Assembly: GCA_035578905.1 (NCBI GenBank)
Contig: JAQJVL010000247.1
Coordinates: 788,972-852,971, forward strand
Origin: Stictocephala bisonia
Lineage: Eukaryota; Arthropoda; Insecta; Hemiptera; Membracidae
Length of the DNA: 64,000 nt
Direction of reading: 5' to 3'
The notes under the pieces were generated by a model that saw only the letters and a program-made list of their open reading frames with translations, was not told the DNA's origin and searched no databases. Made by a program: the position numbers and the translations under genes. Positions 38,283 to 50,591 of this stretch are shown in pieces (position 1 is the first letter of the stretch; each line of letters starts with the position of its first letter).

Positions 38283-38892
38283 GGATTTCCCGATTTATTA
38301 ACCTATAGTGCGCTTGTTCCACTGCGATTTTACCTGCGCATAAAATCGTTGATAGATAACTGTCCCAAGGAAAAAACGTCCCTCAACGATGTGTAAAAAA
38401 TTCCCCTTGAAATTCTTGTTTATTCGTTATTCATAAGTTGTTTATTATTGACATTTATCATACGTTATCGTGTTGGGGCTGGGGGGAGGGTGACATTGTT
38501 ACAACATTTGACTAAAAGTAGGATCGTTTTTCGTGTTTTCTCACAATGAACCTTTTTTTGAATCGTTTATATTACGACATTGATTTATTTATATGAGTAG
38601 CTAATTGGCTACTGTTTAGTATAGATTGACAATTTGAAATTAATTTCAGTAATTTTTTTCGTAACTAAAATAGTGTATCACACTATTGTTCTAGTGTGTG
38701 ATAATGTAACATTTTTGACTTCCCATTATCACAAAAATATCCTTAAAGATGTCCTTAAAGACAGCAAGTTTGTCATATTTTTGTCAGCGAAATTTGGTAT
38801 TGTCGTGATAACTAATTGGATAGTGATATATAAACAAAAATATTATACAGGTATAAATTTAAATATGCGTTATTGGCCACTTTTAATTTCAT
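38283..38892. other. 5' flank of the tRNA gene, no protein gene seen
   Basis: AT-rich. An open frame at 38634-38915 runs into the tRNA and is a shadow. Confidence 0.5.
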
Positions 38893-38976
38893 GTCAGGAT
38901 GGCCGAGTGGTCTAAGGCGCTGCGTTCAGGTCGCAGTCCACTTCTGTGGGCGTGGGTTCGAATCCCACTTCTGACA
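38893..38976 (+). tRNA. tRNA-Leu (anticodon CAG)
   Basis: 84-nt class II tRNA with a long variable arm, reading CUG leucine codons. The acceptor GTCAGGA pairs with TTCTGAC (one G-T pair), followed by the discriminator A expected of leucine tRNAs. The anticodon stem CTGCG (38920-38924)/CGCAG (38932-38936) encloses loop TTCAGGT with anticodon 38927-38929. The D arm contains the box A sequence TGGCCGAGTGG, and the T arm holds box B GGTTCGAATCC at 38955-38965. No intron. CCA is not encoded, as normal in eukaryotes. All stems pair, so it is probably functional. It is transcribed by pol III from its internal promoter. Confidence 0.97.
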
Positions 38977-38981
38977 ATAAC

Positions 38982-38986
38982 TTTTT
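38982..38986 (+). terminator. pol III terminator of tRNA-Leu
   Basis: T5 run six bases after the tRNA 3' end, the usual position for RNA polymerase III release. Confidence 0.85.
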
Positions 38987-38989
38987 ATC

Positions 38990-40113
38990 CCCGTTAATTA
39001 TTGTACAATTATTAGTGTTGATTTAGACATCATTCTTTACTAATACTATCCAATGTTGTGGTTACAAACCATATTTTCTTTGTAACTCACATTTACTTGT
39101 GAGATGAAATGTTTTTTATTGACTTTAAAATACAATATAATATAAGCATATTGTTATTATTGAAAGTAGAAACAAGAATATTTGAAAAAATAATCAATTT
39201 GGTTTCATAAAATACAATTTTATATTTACTTAAAGGCAATAAAACATTTCTTTGTTTATTGCGTCATCGAACAAAAATTAAAAACATCTTGTTCATTACT
39301 TTAAAAGCCTACAATAATCTTCTTCAATAAAAACCTTTTATTTTATTCATAAAACACATAAAGTAGGCCTAGTCCATAGTCATTTACAGACAGTAAACAT
39401 ACTTTTTATCATTTTCGTTTTAGTTTATAATAGTATTATTAATACCTAATTAAAATATATGTCTAGACTTTTATCAGAGACCAAACATAATATTGATCTC
39501 TGCTTTTATGAAAAAATTTTTATTTTTCAATTAACATTCAGTAATACTTATTAGTGGAAACTACAAAAAAGTGAAACGCAACCAAAAAAAAGCTGTACTC
39601 GCCTCGTCTTATCACTAGTGTCAACGTAAAATGTATAAGTTAGGTTAGGTTATGTTATGTTAAATTAGTTTCTTTAGGTTATGTTTACATGACATTTGAC
39701 GTGTCCTTTAGTATAGTTCGACATTAACGTATACATTCTTAAGAACACATTTTTATCACCCTATTTATATTTATTGTAGAATATAGTCAGTCCATGATTA
39801 CTAATGATGAAAAGAGCGGAAACTGTTGCCTCCTTATTAGGCTCAAAAAGACAGTGACAAACTACAATAGCAAGAGAGAGATGGAAATAGACTGCGACAG
39901 CCTGTTGTGTGAGAGAGAGGGCGGCCTTCCTTGTGCTAGAGTGAGATAGAAATAGTGAGCAGGTCACGTGACGAGAATACTAAGCCTGACTGATTGCCAC
40001 TCTCAACTCCCTGAAATCCACGGCCTGCAAATTGCTTAAAATCACTCTCGCACAACAATGGCCGTATTCTTTAGTATGGATCTAGCCTTCGTGGCCGATT
40101 TATCCCCACGTGC
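38990..40113. other. no gene seen; possible regulatory patch at its end
   Basis: AT-rich to 39780. At 39870-39975 there are GAGAGAGATGG and GTGAGAGAGAGGGCGG tracts and a TCACGTGA palindrome (39964-39971), a promoter-like mix with no exon attached. TTAGGTTAGGTTATG words occur at 39642-39660. Confidence 0.4.
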
Positions 40114-40857
40114 TTGAGGATGGCAAACAACATATCGATATATCGCAAAGCAAATATCGATCTAACGATAATATCGAATGAAAAAATATCGATATATCGG
40201 ATAACTGATATATCGAATTGTAAATTATGTAACTGTTTAAAATTATGTATGCACTAACTCTTTATGTCGTGACAAAAAATACGCTCATGTTTTGTTGTCA
40301 CTTTTTAAAATGTAAAAATAAAATACAGTTATCTACACGAAACAACGTGTGGTATGTGGGGTCGAATGAAAAAAATTCCAACTAAGAATAATCTTACCTT
40401 TAATTACTACCTTAATTATAAAAAAAAACTAATTTAATAAATTTTTTACTATTGTTTATTCACATTTATAAATGCCATAAGGTTTCTTATGAATACTAAA
40501 ATTTAAACAAATTAATCTTAGAGTCAGCGTTGTCGACTCAATTATAACTTCATTTACCCGTTCCACCCATTGGTCTACAATAAACTACATTTTAGTGTGT
40601 TAACTTCACGTAAAAAAACTAAATAAAGTTACTCTAGTATTTCAGTGCATAAGAGGCAGTTTAAATGTTTTCTTCGAATCGTGATGATAATCGTAAGAAG
40701 GGAAAATATCGTCAATATTTAGTAATATGATATATCGGACCAAAATATCGACATGGTCGATGTTATCGAAAGAAAATATCGATACTAATATATCGAAATA
40801 TATTCATCGATATTTTTGATACATCGATTTATTGTTGCCATCCTTATCCGCACGTGC
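40100..40857. mobile_element. ATCGAT-rich MITE-like element, family B copy 3, with flanking direct repeats
   Basis: The element body is 40118-40843, from GGATGGCAAAC to GTTGCCATCC. Outside it, TTATCCCCACGTGC (40100-40113) and TTATCCGCACGTGC (40844-40857) match at 13 of 14 bases and look like a target-site duplication. Four bases (TTGA) separate the left repeat from the inverted terminus. The interior matches copies 1 and 2, including ACAATAAACTACATTTTAGT. No coding capacity. Confidence 0.8.
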
Positions 40858-41245
40858 AACTGTCGTACAATGCTAACATGTAGTACGTACGTGCTTATTG
40901 GTGCTTTATGTTTACCGAAATAATTCGTGTAGACCGTTAATGGAGGTAGTTTTGTATTGCAATCATGATAAATGTTTGCCACCGTCAAATGACAGGCGGT
41001 GAAGCAATATTGTACCAATATTACCTATCAATTATCAGATTTGAGATTTAATCCAAATTTCCATACTCAGTGATGTTTTGTGATACTCATACGTGTTTAT
41101 ATGTATAATTCAAAATTGAGTTTGAAGATATCTTGTAAATTTTAAGTGTTTCAAAATATTTTTGTAAGTTTGGGTTTGTATTAAAGTAAATGTTGTATCA
41201 AATATAGTTTATAATTTTTAATGTCTAACGTGTGTTTCTTTTCAG
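40858..41245. other. no gene seen; ends in a strong splice acceptor
   Basis: Ends with TGTGTTTCTTTTCAG, a good polypyrimidine tract and AG for the candidate exon that follows. Confidence 0.4.
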
Positions 41246-41292
41246 GTATGTTGTTAAGAATTCAATTCTTGTACCTGGTCCAGAAGGATAGT
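41246..41292 (+). CDS. candidate 47-bp exon (or 5' UTR exon)
   Basis: Bounded by acceptor TTCTTTTCAG ending at 41245 and donor AGT|GTAAGT at 41293. Of three frames, only the one starting at ATG 41248 is open to the donor (MLLRIQFLYLVQKDS), leaving the exon in phase 0. It could be an internal micro-exon, a first coding exon with two untranslated bases, or an untranslated exon. The peptide is too short to recognise. Both splice sites are good, but such pairs also arise by chance in 64 kb, so confidence is low. Its end phase is compatible with the exon candidate at 61466, also on the plus strand. Confidence 0.3.
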
Positions 41293-41639
41293 GTAAGTAG
41301 GAATTTTGTTATAATTTTTAGCGATGTAATTCTTGGATGGATTGTAACATCAGTCAGAATTCTGGAATGTCTGTTGCATTAATAAAACTCCTAGCCTTTA
41401 AAAACTCAATATAACAGCTCCGTGGCATACGATTATAGGAATTAGCGATTGAGAATCAAAATCGTGATTCCAAAATACAGACTATGTAAACATGTCTCGT
41501 GAAAGGATATATTAGTACCGTAGTTAAATTTCCTTAAAATGATTCTAACTATGCTAGTCATATACACTTCAGCGTATCTGAGTCAGGTAGTGACGTCATG
41601 AACCATTAATATCAATGCAAGAACCTTACTTAGTACCAT
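41293..41639. other. no gene seen
   Basis: A perfect CRE, TGACGTCA, lies at 41591-41598 just before the tandem array. Confidence 0.4.
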
Positions 41640-42620
41640 CATAAACCATCAATACAAATGCAAGAACCATCAATACCATCATAAAGCATTAACAACAATA
41701 GATGACAATTAATACTATCATAAAACATTAACAACAATGCAAGGACCATCAATACCATCATAAACCATTAACAACAATGCAAGGACAATCAATACCATCA
41801 TAAACCATTAACAACAATGCAAGGACCTTATTACCATCATAAACCATCAATATAAATGCAAGGACCATCAATACCATCATAAACCATTAACAACAATGCA
41901 AGGACAATCAATACCATCATAAAACATTAACAACAATGCAAGGACCATCAATACCATCATAAACCATTAACAACAATGCAAGGACCTTATTACCATCATA
42001 AACCATCAATATAAATGCAAGGACCATCAATACCATCATAAACCATTAACAACAATGCAAGGACAATCAATACCATCATAAAACATTAACAACAATGCAA
42101 GGACCATCAATACCATCATAAACCATTAACAACAATGCAAGGACCTTATTACCATCAATACCATCATAAACCATTAACAACAATGCAAGGACAATCAATA
42201 CCATCATAAAACATTAACAACGATGCAAGGACAATCAATACCATCATAAAACATTAACAACAATGCAAGGACCATCAATACCATCATAAACCATTAACAA
42301 CAATGCAAGGACCTTATTACTATCATAAACCAACAATATAAAGACAAGGATAATCAATACCATCATAAACCATTAACAATGCAAGGACCATAAACATTAT
42401 CATATTTCACCAACAACAATGCAAGGATCAATATCATCATAAACAATCAATAACAATTCAAGGACAATCAACATCACCATAAACCATCAACATCATTGCA
42501 AGGATCATCGAAATGTTTCATGGAATTCATCATAAACAATTTAAGGACCATCAACACCATAATAAACCGTCAAAACCATCATAAACCATAAACAACAATA
42601 CAAGAAGCATTAACTTCATC
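41640..42620. repeat. 40-bp tandem array with 159-bp higher-order period
   Basis: The monomer ACCATCAATACCATCATAAA + CCATTAACAACAATGCAAGG repeats about 24 times, more degenerate at both edges. A variant with CCTTATTACC recurs at 41826, 41985 and 42144, exactly 159 bases apart. The middle of the array is therefore built of four-monomer blocks (39+40+40+40) that were amplified as a unit. Confidence 0.95.
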
Positions 42621-45039
42621 ATAAACCAAAAACATACTCATATTAATCGGAGATATGATGAATTTTGACGAGCGCTTCAACTCACTTATTGGCATTTAAC
42701 TTACGTTGGATATAATTTTTATTTTTAGTAATATCTACCGAAATAGACATAAAAGTAATTTTTTTTTAATTCGTTTATTTTTGTTTTTAACATTAATATG
42801 AACAGTTTGGACTGAACTAAGGAACATTTTATAGATTTTCATGATTGAACTCAGTTTTATCTAGTTGCTTCTAGCAAGTACGCTTTCAATGAATGGTATT
42901 CTAACACAAAATCGAGGTCCTTCCATGGATATGTACAGTTTTATAAGTCTGTACATCTGATCTGATTGTATAAGTCAAACGTCTTTATACTGTACACATT
43001 ACACGATTAATTCATTGCCTTTACCCTCAACACCAACAGTTAATCAACTTTATTATTTAGCCATGCTGCACAACAGTAATGTTGGTGGCCAGAGTTAAAC
43101 AGCTTTTCCCTCTTTGCTGGCAGCACAACCCGATAGCAGGCAGAACAAACTTGGCCTTTGATGAGCAAACAGGTTTGTTGAGCGTGATAACACAAACAGG
43201 GACTTTCAAATGTTTGTTTTGCGTTATCAATAAGTTATTGCTTTGCCATTGACAACATATTGTTGTTATTAACACTCGCCTTTCTGTTTAACTTTTTTAT
43301 TTTTGTGTTATACTTGTTGTTCCGTCTAGGTTGGTGATTTTTTTGGCATGTAAAATTTTTGCAGAAATTAGCGAGTATAACTTATTAAACATCTCTACAA
43401 ATCACTAATAAAAAAGTGGCCCAAAAAGTTTGGACCGTTTGGAGATCTCAATTCGTCACCAGGGAAAATACAGGTACACCGTTATAAAGAAACAAAATTG
43501 TGAGCTGAGTACAGACTTCTTATAGTAAAATCACGTAATAGTTTATGTGTCGTTACGTGTTTCAATTTGTAAGGTTATAATTATTTGTTACGTATAATTT
43601 ATTTTTATTTTATTTTTACTCTAACTAATCATTCGATTGGCACACGATTTCGTATATCTGAGTAGTCTTCTACGCAAAGCATCATTTAATAAATCTCTTT
43701 GCATTTATTTTATTTATTTCACTTGATGAAGACAACTGGTCGTAGATTTCGAAATATCCCGAATGATCGTTTTCTTTTAGAACATCTTACTAGTTTGCAC
43801 TAAGTTCAGAATGTTAGCAGAAAAGCATTTTGTTTGTAAGTTGTGAAAACGCTACTTTAAAGTAACCACGGTAACGACGTGTTAATAAATGTAGATTTTA
43901 TATATTTATGCGTATGCAATAAGTTATGAAATATCAATATAATTCTTTTAATGGATTTTTTTAGTAAATTCTTAAAACAAAGAATTCGGTTCTTTCCTTT
44001 TCAGTTGAAGCGTTCCTAAAGTTATTACATTTTCTACTGATAAATTATGAATGTTATTTCATTTACTGTACAGCTTGAATTCGTTGTATTCTAAACTATT
44101 TAAAATGATTGATTATATTTTACTCTCCAAAACGTTACGTTGAAATAACCGTTTCATTAAAACTGCTCCTCCGTTTTTCAGTGATTTTTATAAATATGAC
44201 GTGTTCTTTATTTTGTTTCAAGTAAATTTTGCTCAAGTAGGAAAACAGATCAATTTTCTTGTTGGACTAATGGAAGATTTTTCTTGGTATACTTATCACT
44301 AAACGAAATGTAAGAGTGAAAATATTATAATTGTTGTTTATTCGAAATGTTTGTTTGGAAGCAAATCAAAGTTCCTATTAATGTATAAAATATTTTAAAT
44401 TGTAAGGTACGTGGATATTTGTTGGTTTTTGTCGAGAAACGCTAAGCTGTGTTGGCTGAAGACTGCGTAAAGATTAATCGAAAACATATTTAATCCTAAG
44501 AAGTACAAGTGACTTTATTCATTAAATTACACTGTGGAGAAAATCAATATAAATTTGAATCAATATGTACTCTCATATTAAATGAGTTGATTTAAGTATA
44601 ATATAAAGAAATGTGTCACCCACATGTTAAAATTTAGTATTAATCCGTCAGTTTTCTTAAATATTCTTATTTTTCATTGTAATTAATAGTTATTCCATTT
44701 TTTTAGAACACCTATTCCCGCAAATATTCGCGGGGTTTCCTACCCCTAAATCCGCTGTCTCGGGTTTATTTTAGTTCGCTGTTTAATGTTTTTACAGAAA
44801 TTATCCGTTGTCAATACATAAGGTAGGCTACGTCTACGAAACTAATTCAAATTGGTACCAAATGAATAAGGCGGTAATCCTCCATGACGAGTAAACCATA
44901 AAATAAAATGGATAGGTAAACATGACAGAGGTTTTAGTCCATATATATGTTACCCAAACATATACTTGAGTTAAATATTCGGCTCTGAAATGTTCATAAA
45001 CTCTAAATACTGGACTGTTGCATTGATTGTTACTTTCTC
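42621..45039. other. no gene seen
   Basis: AT-rich. Short open frames, including a Cys-containing minus-strand frame at 43057-43275, have no recognisable domain. Confidence 0.4.
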
Positions 45040-45450
45040 CCATATGCGTTAGCGTAGAGAAAGTATTGTGATTGTCCAAAATCGATTTTTTACAAGTTAG
45101 TCTGAAAATCAATTTAGGGTCCCCTGAACCCCAAAAAGTGTTTATTCGAAGAAAAAAACTCCTGGTGTCTGTCTCTTTGTATGTGCAGTTCGCTGGAGAC
45201 CAAACGGATGAATCAATTTAGTATGTAGGTGTCTTTAGCCAATTTCTCAACACTATTTTTACACTTTTTTTGAAATTTGAGTTTTTTTATTTTATGGGCA
45301 AAAAATAATGTGAAAATGGAATTTTCTCAGTTGATTAAACTTTCAGGAAAGGTGTGAATTACAATTTAAAATATTTTAGTAAAAACCATATGTCTCTAAC
45401 ATAGTTTTTGAGTTATGGCTAAAAACATATTTTGGAATCAAACTGGTAAT
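45040..45450 (+). mobile_element. dispersed repeat family D, copy 1
   Basis: Contains ATATGCGTTAGCGTAGAGAA, CAAGTTAGTCTGAAAATC, TAGGGTCCCCTGAACCC and CTCTAACATAGTTTTTGAG, all found in the same order on the opposite strand at 54430-54778. About 400 bp, non-coding, with no obvious terminal repeats. Confidence 0.7.
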
Positions 45451-47165
45451 TTTCAAAGTTTTAATTTGTTATTATTTAATATGGGGGAAGGTTTGTGCCC
45501 ATTATTTGGAACCATTTATTTAAGACTATCCATATATATCTTAAATACAAGTTTTCTACTCTTTTTTTTCACCGTGTAACTGGCATATATCAGATTGTAG
45601 TGACATTTATTTATCTAGGAATGGTATGTTTACAACATTTTGGTTAAGGTTCTCTGTTTATATCATTGACGTCAGAGACTAGAACTGAGGAAATCAAAAA
45701 CTTCAATGGCTGTTTTTTTAAATTGGCGCACCCTCCAAACTTCAATAGCTTTGTTTTCCAAATTATAACACCAAAGAACATCCTTTTAAGTGGAAAATTA
45801 TTCTTGATTCACGATTTTCACTTTTATAATTTATTACTTATTGAATGGGTACAGTTTATTAAGTGTAATAATTCGGCAGATAAGAAAAGCTCATTTAAAA
45901 GTATGGTCTGCTAATGTAGTAGACGTGTAGTGGACACGTCAGCTGATAAACTTATTGATCTAGCAAACGCCCTATACTGCGTCCTGAATGGTATTGTTCT
46001 ACCCACTGGACACATTGGACACGTCTACCACACATTGTAGTTGGATAAATCTCAGTTTGTAGTAAGGTCTATAGATGTAGTTAGTAGACGTGTAGTGGAC
46101 ACGTCAGCTGATAAACTTCTTGATCTAGCAAATCCGTTCTCTACCCCAGAGACATTTATGTATCTTGAAAGATATATGCATGCTAAACATACCAAAGTTC
46201 GTATATAAAATTAAAAGTGGTTCATCTTACTTTTACACTTATAGAACAATAAATGTTAATAATACACTGCATAAAATGTTTATTTAATTCACAACGAATG
46301 TTATTATCACACCAAGATCTGTGTGATGTTATGCTTTGTGTCTACCGGAAACCACACGTTTGCCCGGTTAGCCTGTACACTGCACTTGAGTGCCTTTAGC
46401 CAACTGGCAACACAAACAGCATTCACTCGGTGTATTGTAGTGTGTCTGTTGAAGTATGTTTGACAAGTGGAAATAATTTAAACATCACAATGTTTGCTGG
46501 ACTTGAAGCTTTTGTAATGAGTTTTCGTTAAATCGTACTTTATTTTAGCTTATGTTTACAATCTACTTGTTTGAACAAACACTCCTTCCAAGCAAGTTCA
46601 TGCATTCATATTTAGATAAAACGTTTTATTAATTTAATGTGTATACCTAGTCCCTAATCAAGCTTGTGATAAGTTTTATTGTGAATTTAGTACTGTAGAA
46701 GTACTGTAATTATTGTTTGTGTGATTGGAGAAGTGTTTGTAAATGTCAACAAACGACAAAATCTTTTGATACTTAATAAAAGTTAAGATAGGTCAAGGTG
46801 AAAGTATACATTCGCCTCTCTATTAGTTAGATCTCCAGGCAAATCATTTAGAAAAAGAAACATAGGTCGATTTCTTATGGCCGCAGCGAACGCCTCAGTG
46901 GTTATTTTTACTTAAGTAAATCTTTATACATCTGTAGTTCAAATTACTACGTTTATACATAAGGATCTGGTGGGGGGGATAAGGGAGGTGCTGACAACGG
47001 TGCTGGCTCTCCCATATGTCCGGCTAATAGGAGAACTAACTACTCGATACCCATATAGCAAAATTATTAGATGTGACCTCTGTTTGTTTCTCCCCTGTTG
47101 TACAATTTAACTGTGGTAGTGTGTTTAGATGGAAACAAACCTGGAAACGTACGTTTGGTGGGAGG
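45451..47165. other. no gene seen; contains a 51-bp duplicate pair
   Basis: A 51-base segment beginning TAGTAGACGTGTAGTGGACA occurs at 45917-45967 and 46082-46132 with one difference, 165 bases apart. A CRE, TGACGTCA, lies at 45666-45673. Otherwise AT-rich. Confidence 0.5.
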
Positions 47166-47167
47166 GC

Positions 47168-48347
47168 TCGTCCAGAAATCCACCGGGTTGGTGTGTGTTC
47201 CATCCAGACTTATAAAGGGTGACTGGACTGTTTCTTCAACATCCTACGGGTATAATACTGAGGGAAATTGTGTAAATTAAAATTTACCGGGAGTTGGAAC
47301 CTGGGACATTTGAATGGCTCTTAGTTACGCTCCTCTGACTTGTACAATAGCTTAGGGAGACTGGCAAAACTGTGTCAGACAGCAATAAAAGTAGTTATCT
47401 CTTCATAGGTAACAGTCAAGGTGAAAGGAAACGACATCTCAAGGTCAACGACATCAAAAGGTTTGCTAAGATGGACTGCTGCAAAGCCCTGCCCAGCAGT
47501 GGTGGTTTACTTCGCAGCCGATCCAGGTTCGAATATTTTTTTAGCATTAAACATTTTCCCATTGCCGTTGTGTGGTTCTGAAGTCAATTCAGCTGTTCGT
47601 CCATCGAGACTAAAAAATAACAACCGAACTTCACATGGGAAGTGAAGCTGTGCCCCTTGATTGAGCATCTCTCTTTCCCTTAAAATACTCGGAAAATGGT
47701 TATTATTAAATAAATACATTGTTTATTAAACTTTACGACATTCGTATAAAAAGAGACTCGTCTAGAAATCCACCGGGTTGGTGTGTGTTCCATCCAAACT
47801 TATAAAGGGTGACTGGACTGTTTCTTCAACATCCTACGGGTATAATACTGAGGGAAATTGTGTAAATTAAAATTCACCGGGAGTTGGAACCTGGGACGTT
47901 TGAATGGCTCTTAGTTACGCTCCTCTGACTTGTACAATAGCTTAGGGAGACTGGCAAAACTGTGCCAGACAGCAATAAAAGTAGTTATCTCTTCATAGGT
48001 AACAGTCAAGGTGAAAGGAAACGACATCTCAAGGTCAACGACATCAAAAGGTTTGCTAAGATGGACTGCTGCAAAGCCCTGCCCAGCAGTGGTGGTTTAC
48101 TTCGCAGTCGATCCAGGTTCGAATATTTTTTTAGCATTAAACATTTTCCCATTGCCGTTGTGTGGTTCTGAAGTCAATTCAGCTGTTTATCCATCGAGAC
48201 TACAAAATAACAACCGAACTTCACATGGGAAGTGAAGCTGTGCCCCTTGATTGAGCATCTCTCTTTCCCTTAAAATACTCGGAAAATGGTTATTATTAAA
48301 TAAATACATTGTTTATTAAACTTTACGACATTCGTATAAAAAGAGAC
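47168..48347. repeat. 590-bp tandem duplication
   Basis: 47168-47757 and 47758-48347 are direct copies differing at roughly ten positions (for example CCAGAC/CCAAAC, GACATTT/GACGTTT, GCAGCCG/GCAGTCG). Each copy holds a TGCCCAGCAGTGG word and, about 35 bases on, GGTTCGAATA followed by T7. This resembles pol III box A, box B and a terminator, but no tRNA fold is evident. Open frames of 69-74 codons repeat in both copies and match nothing I know. The duplication is recent. Confidence 0.9.
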
Positions 48348-49409
48348 TAACAGGGAAGGGGAAGGACAAAACATCCTGTATATTCGATATTATCACTTTA
48401 TAGTTACTTACCATATGAGCATTAGCTCAGAGATTCTTTTAAGTCCAGTTTTTTTCTTTATTTTTAGATAGAAGGAGCAAAACGATCAGGTTGTATGGAT
48501 AATCGTAAATTCTTAAATAAACATAAAGTAGTTACTAAAAAGTGTTGCACATAATGAATGCTATCTATTATGTTATTTATCCGCTTGATGACATCGTCTG
48601 TTTGTAACTTGATTTGGTTTTTGTTGAAAATGAAAGGAAAATGTTAAAAATTGTACATACTGGTGAAACAATCAAGATTGCAGGATTATTATAGAGTGAA
48701 GGAACTTATTGACAAAAGAGGACTATGTTTAGATAAAAATAAATCTTAAATTATTTGTTATTTAAATGATTTGTAAAACGATATTTTGTACTAGATTAAA
48801 TGCGTGAATAAAAAAGTTAAGTATTAAAAAAGTATTTATTTCTAAACTTAAACTTAAGACACTTATATATTTAAATGTATTTCACTTTTCCAGAAAAGTC
48901 ATATCCGTTAAGCAAACAACAACATTTTGAACATAGAAAATAAAACCCTACTAAGAAACGCTTTTGTTAGAATCTTAATAAGACTAAAAATAACGAGGTT
49001 CTTCTGTAAATTATATGTAATAAAGTGGCTGTTGAATAAGTTAAGGACAATATCGTGAGGAATTTAGTCTAAAAGTTAAGTAAGACAAGGCACCAAATAT
49101 ACTTCACCAGTTCAATCTAGCGTGAAACGGTCACATTAGCCTAAATTCCTGTTGAAAATAACAGAGAATTTGCCTGGTATGATTATTCCCTACAATTCTT
49201 AACAGAACTCCCGAAAAGTCCAATAAATGAGGTATTTATAAAATTAATTACAGTTTATATATCTGTCTGTAGTAAAATAGTTTAGTAGTATTCTTAAAAA
49301 GCCTTCATTATCAATACGCTCCTTTCGAAGATGTACAAGTGACATTTTAAGTACGGTAAATAAAGTATTTGCAACGGCCCTAAGGACCTTAGCTTGGAAA
49401 AATTATAAA
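48348..49409. other. no gene seen
   Basis: AT-rich; nothing supported. Confidence 0.4.
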
Positions 49410-50455
49410 ATTTTAAAATGTAGTCGTGTACTATAACACCAACCACCCACAGAACGGTTTACTAGTAGTCGTGTACGATAACACGAACCACCCACAAAAC
49501 GGTTTTCCAGTAATCGTGTACGACAACACCAACCACCTACCGAACGATTTACCAGTAGTCGTGTACGATAACACCAACCACCTATAGAACGGTTTACCAG
49601 TGGTCGTGTATGATAACACCAACCACCTACAGAACGGTTTACCAGTAGTCGTGTACGATAACACCAACCACCTACATAACCGTTTATCAGTAGTCGTGTA
49701 CGATAACACCAACCACCCACAGAACAGTTTACCAGTAGTTGTGAACGATAACACCAACCACCTACAGAACGTTTTATCAGTAGTCGTGTATGATAAACAC
49801 CAACCACCTACAGAACGGTTTATCAGTAGTCGTGTACGATAACACCAACCACCTACAGAACGGTTTATCAGTAGTCGTGTACGATAACACCAACCACCTA
49901 CATAACCGTTTATCAGTAGTCGTGTACGATAACACCAACCACCCACAGAACAGTTTACCAGTAGTTGTGAACGATAACACCAACCACCTACAAAACGGTT
50001 TATCAGTAGTCGTGTATGATAAACACCAACCACCTACAGAACGGTTCATCAGTAGTCGTGTACGATAACACCAACCACCTACAGAACGGTTTATCACTAG
50101 TCGTGTACGATAACACCAACCACCTACATAACCGTTTATCAGTAGTCGTGTACGATAACACCAACCACCCACAGAACGGTTTATCAGTAGTTGTGTACGA
50201 TAACACCAACCACCCACAGAACGGTTTATCAGTAGTCGTGTACGATAACACCAACCACCTACAGAACGGTTTATAAGTAGTCGTGTACGATAACACCAAC
50301 CACCTACAGAACGGTTTACCAGTAGTCGTGTACGATAACACCAACCACCCACAGAATGGTTTATCAGTAGTCGTGTACGATAACATTAACCACCCACAGA
50401 ACGGTTTATCAGTAGTCGTGTACGATAACACCTACCACCCACAGAACGGTTTACC
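49410..50455. repeat. 45-bp tandem array, about 23 copies, with 226-bp higher-order period
   Basis: The unit AGTAGTCGTGTACGATAACA + CCAACCACCTACAGAACGGT + TTATC is exactly 15 codons and lacks stops in several frames, so both strands show long spurious 15-residue repeat frames. A variant with CTACATAACCG recurs at 49675, 49901 and 50127, 226 bases apart. A TGATAAACACC variant with one extra base accounts for 5x45+1. The block of five monomers was amplified together. Confidence 0.95.
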
Positions 50456-50591
50456 AGACTTCCCAAAGCCGATTACAGCCTCTGATTATTTCTCTTTGTC
50501 TTTAATTACAAAACATTACAGTGTATAAAAGGAAAAAAAAGTATTTTTATATATTTAAAAACAAGTTATGATAATATGCTATTAGTTGACA
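50456..50591. other. spacer between two arrays
   Basis: No feature seen. Confidence 0.5.

Noticed and set aside
37937..38396. Three overlapping Tyr/Ile-rich frames of 106-151 codons
   Set aside because: All three plus-strand frames are open because of the 33-bp AT-rich repeat; no start, splice or conservation signal singles one out.
38634..38915. 93-codon frame ending in the tRNA
   Set aside because: Overlaps the tRNA-Leu gene and has no coding signature.
49403..50528. Long repetitive open frames on both strands (up to 200 codons)
   Set aside because: The 45-bp unit is 15 codons with few stops, so several frames on both strands stay open. This is a by-product of the tandem array, not a gene.
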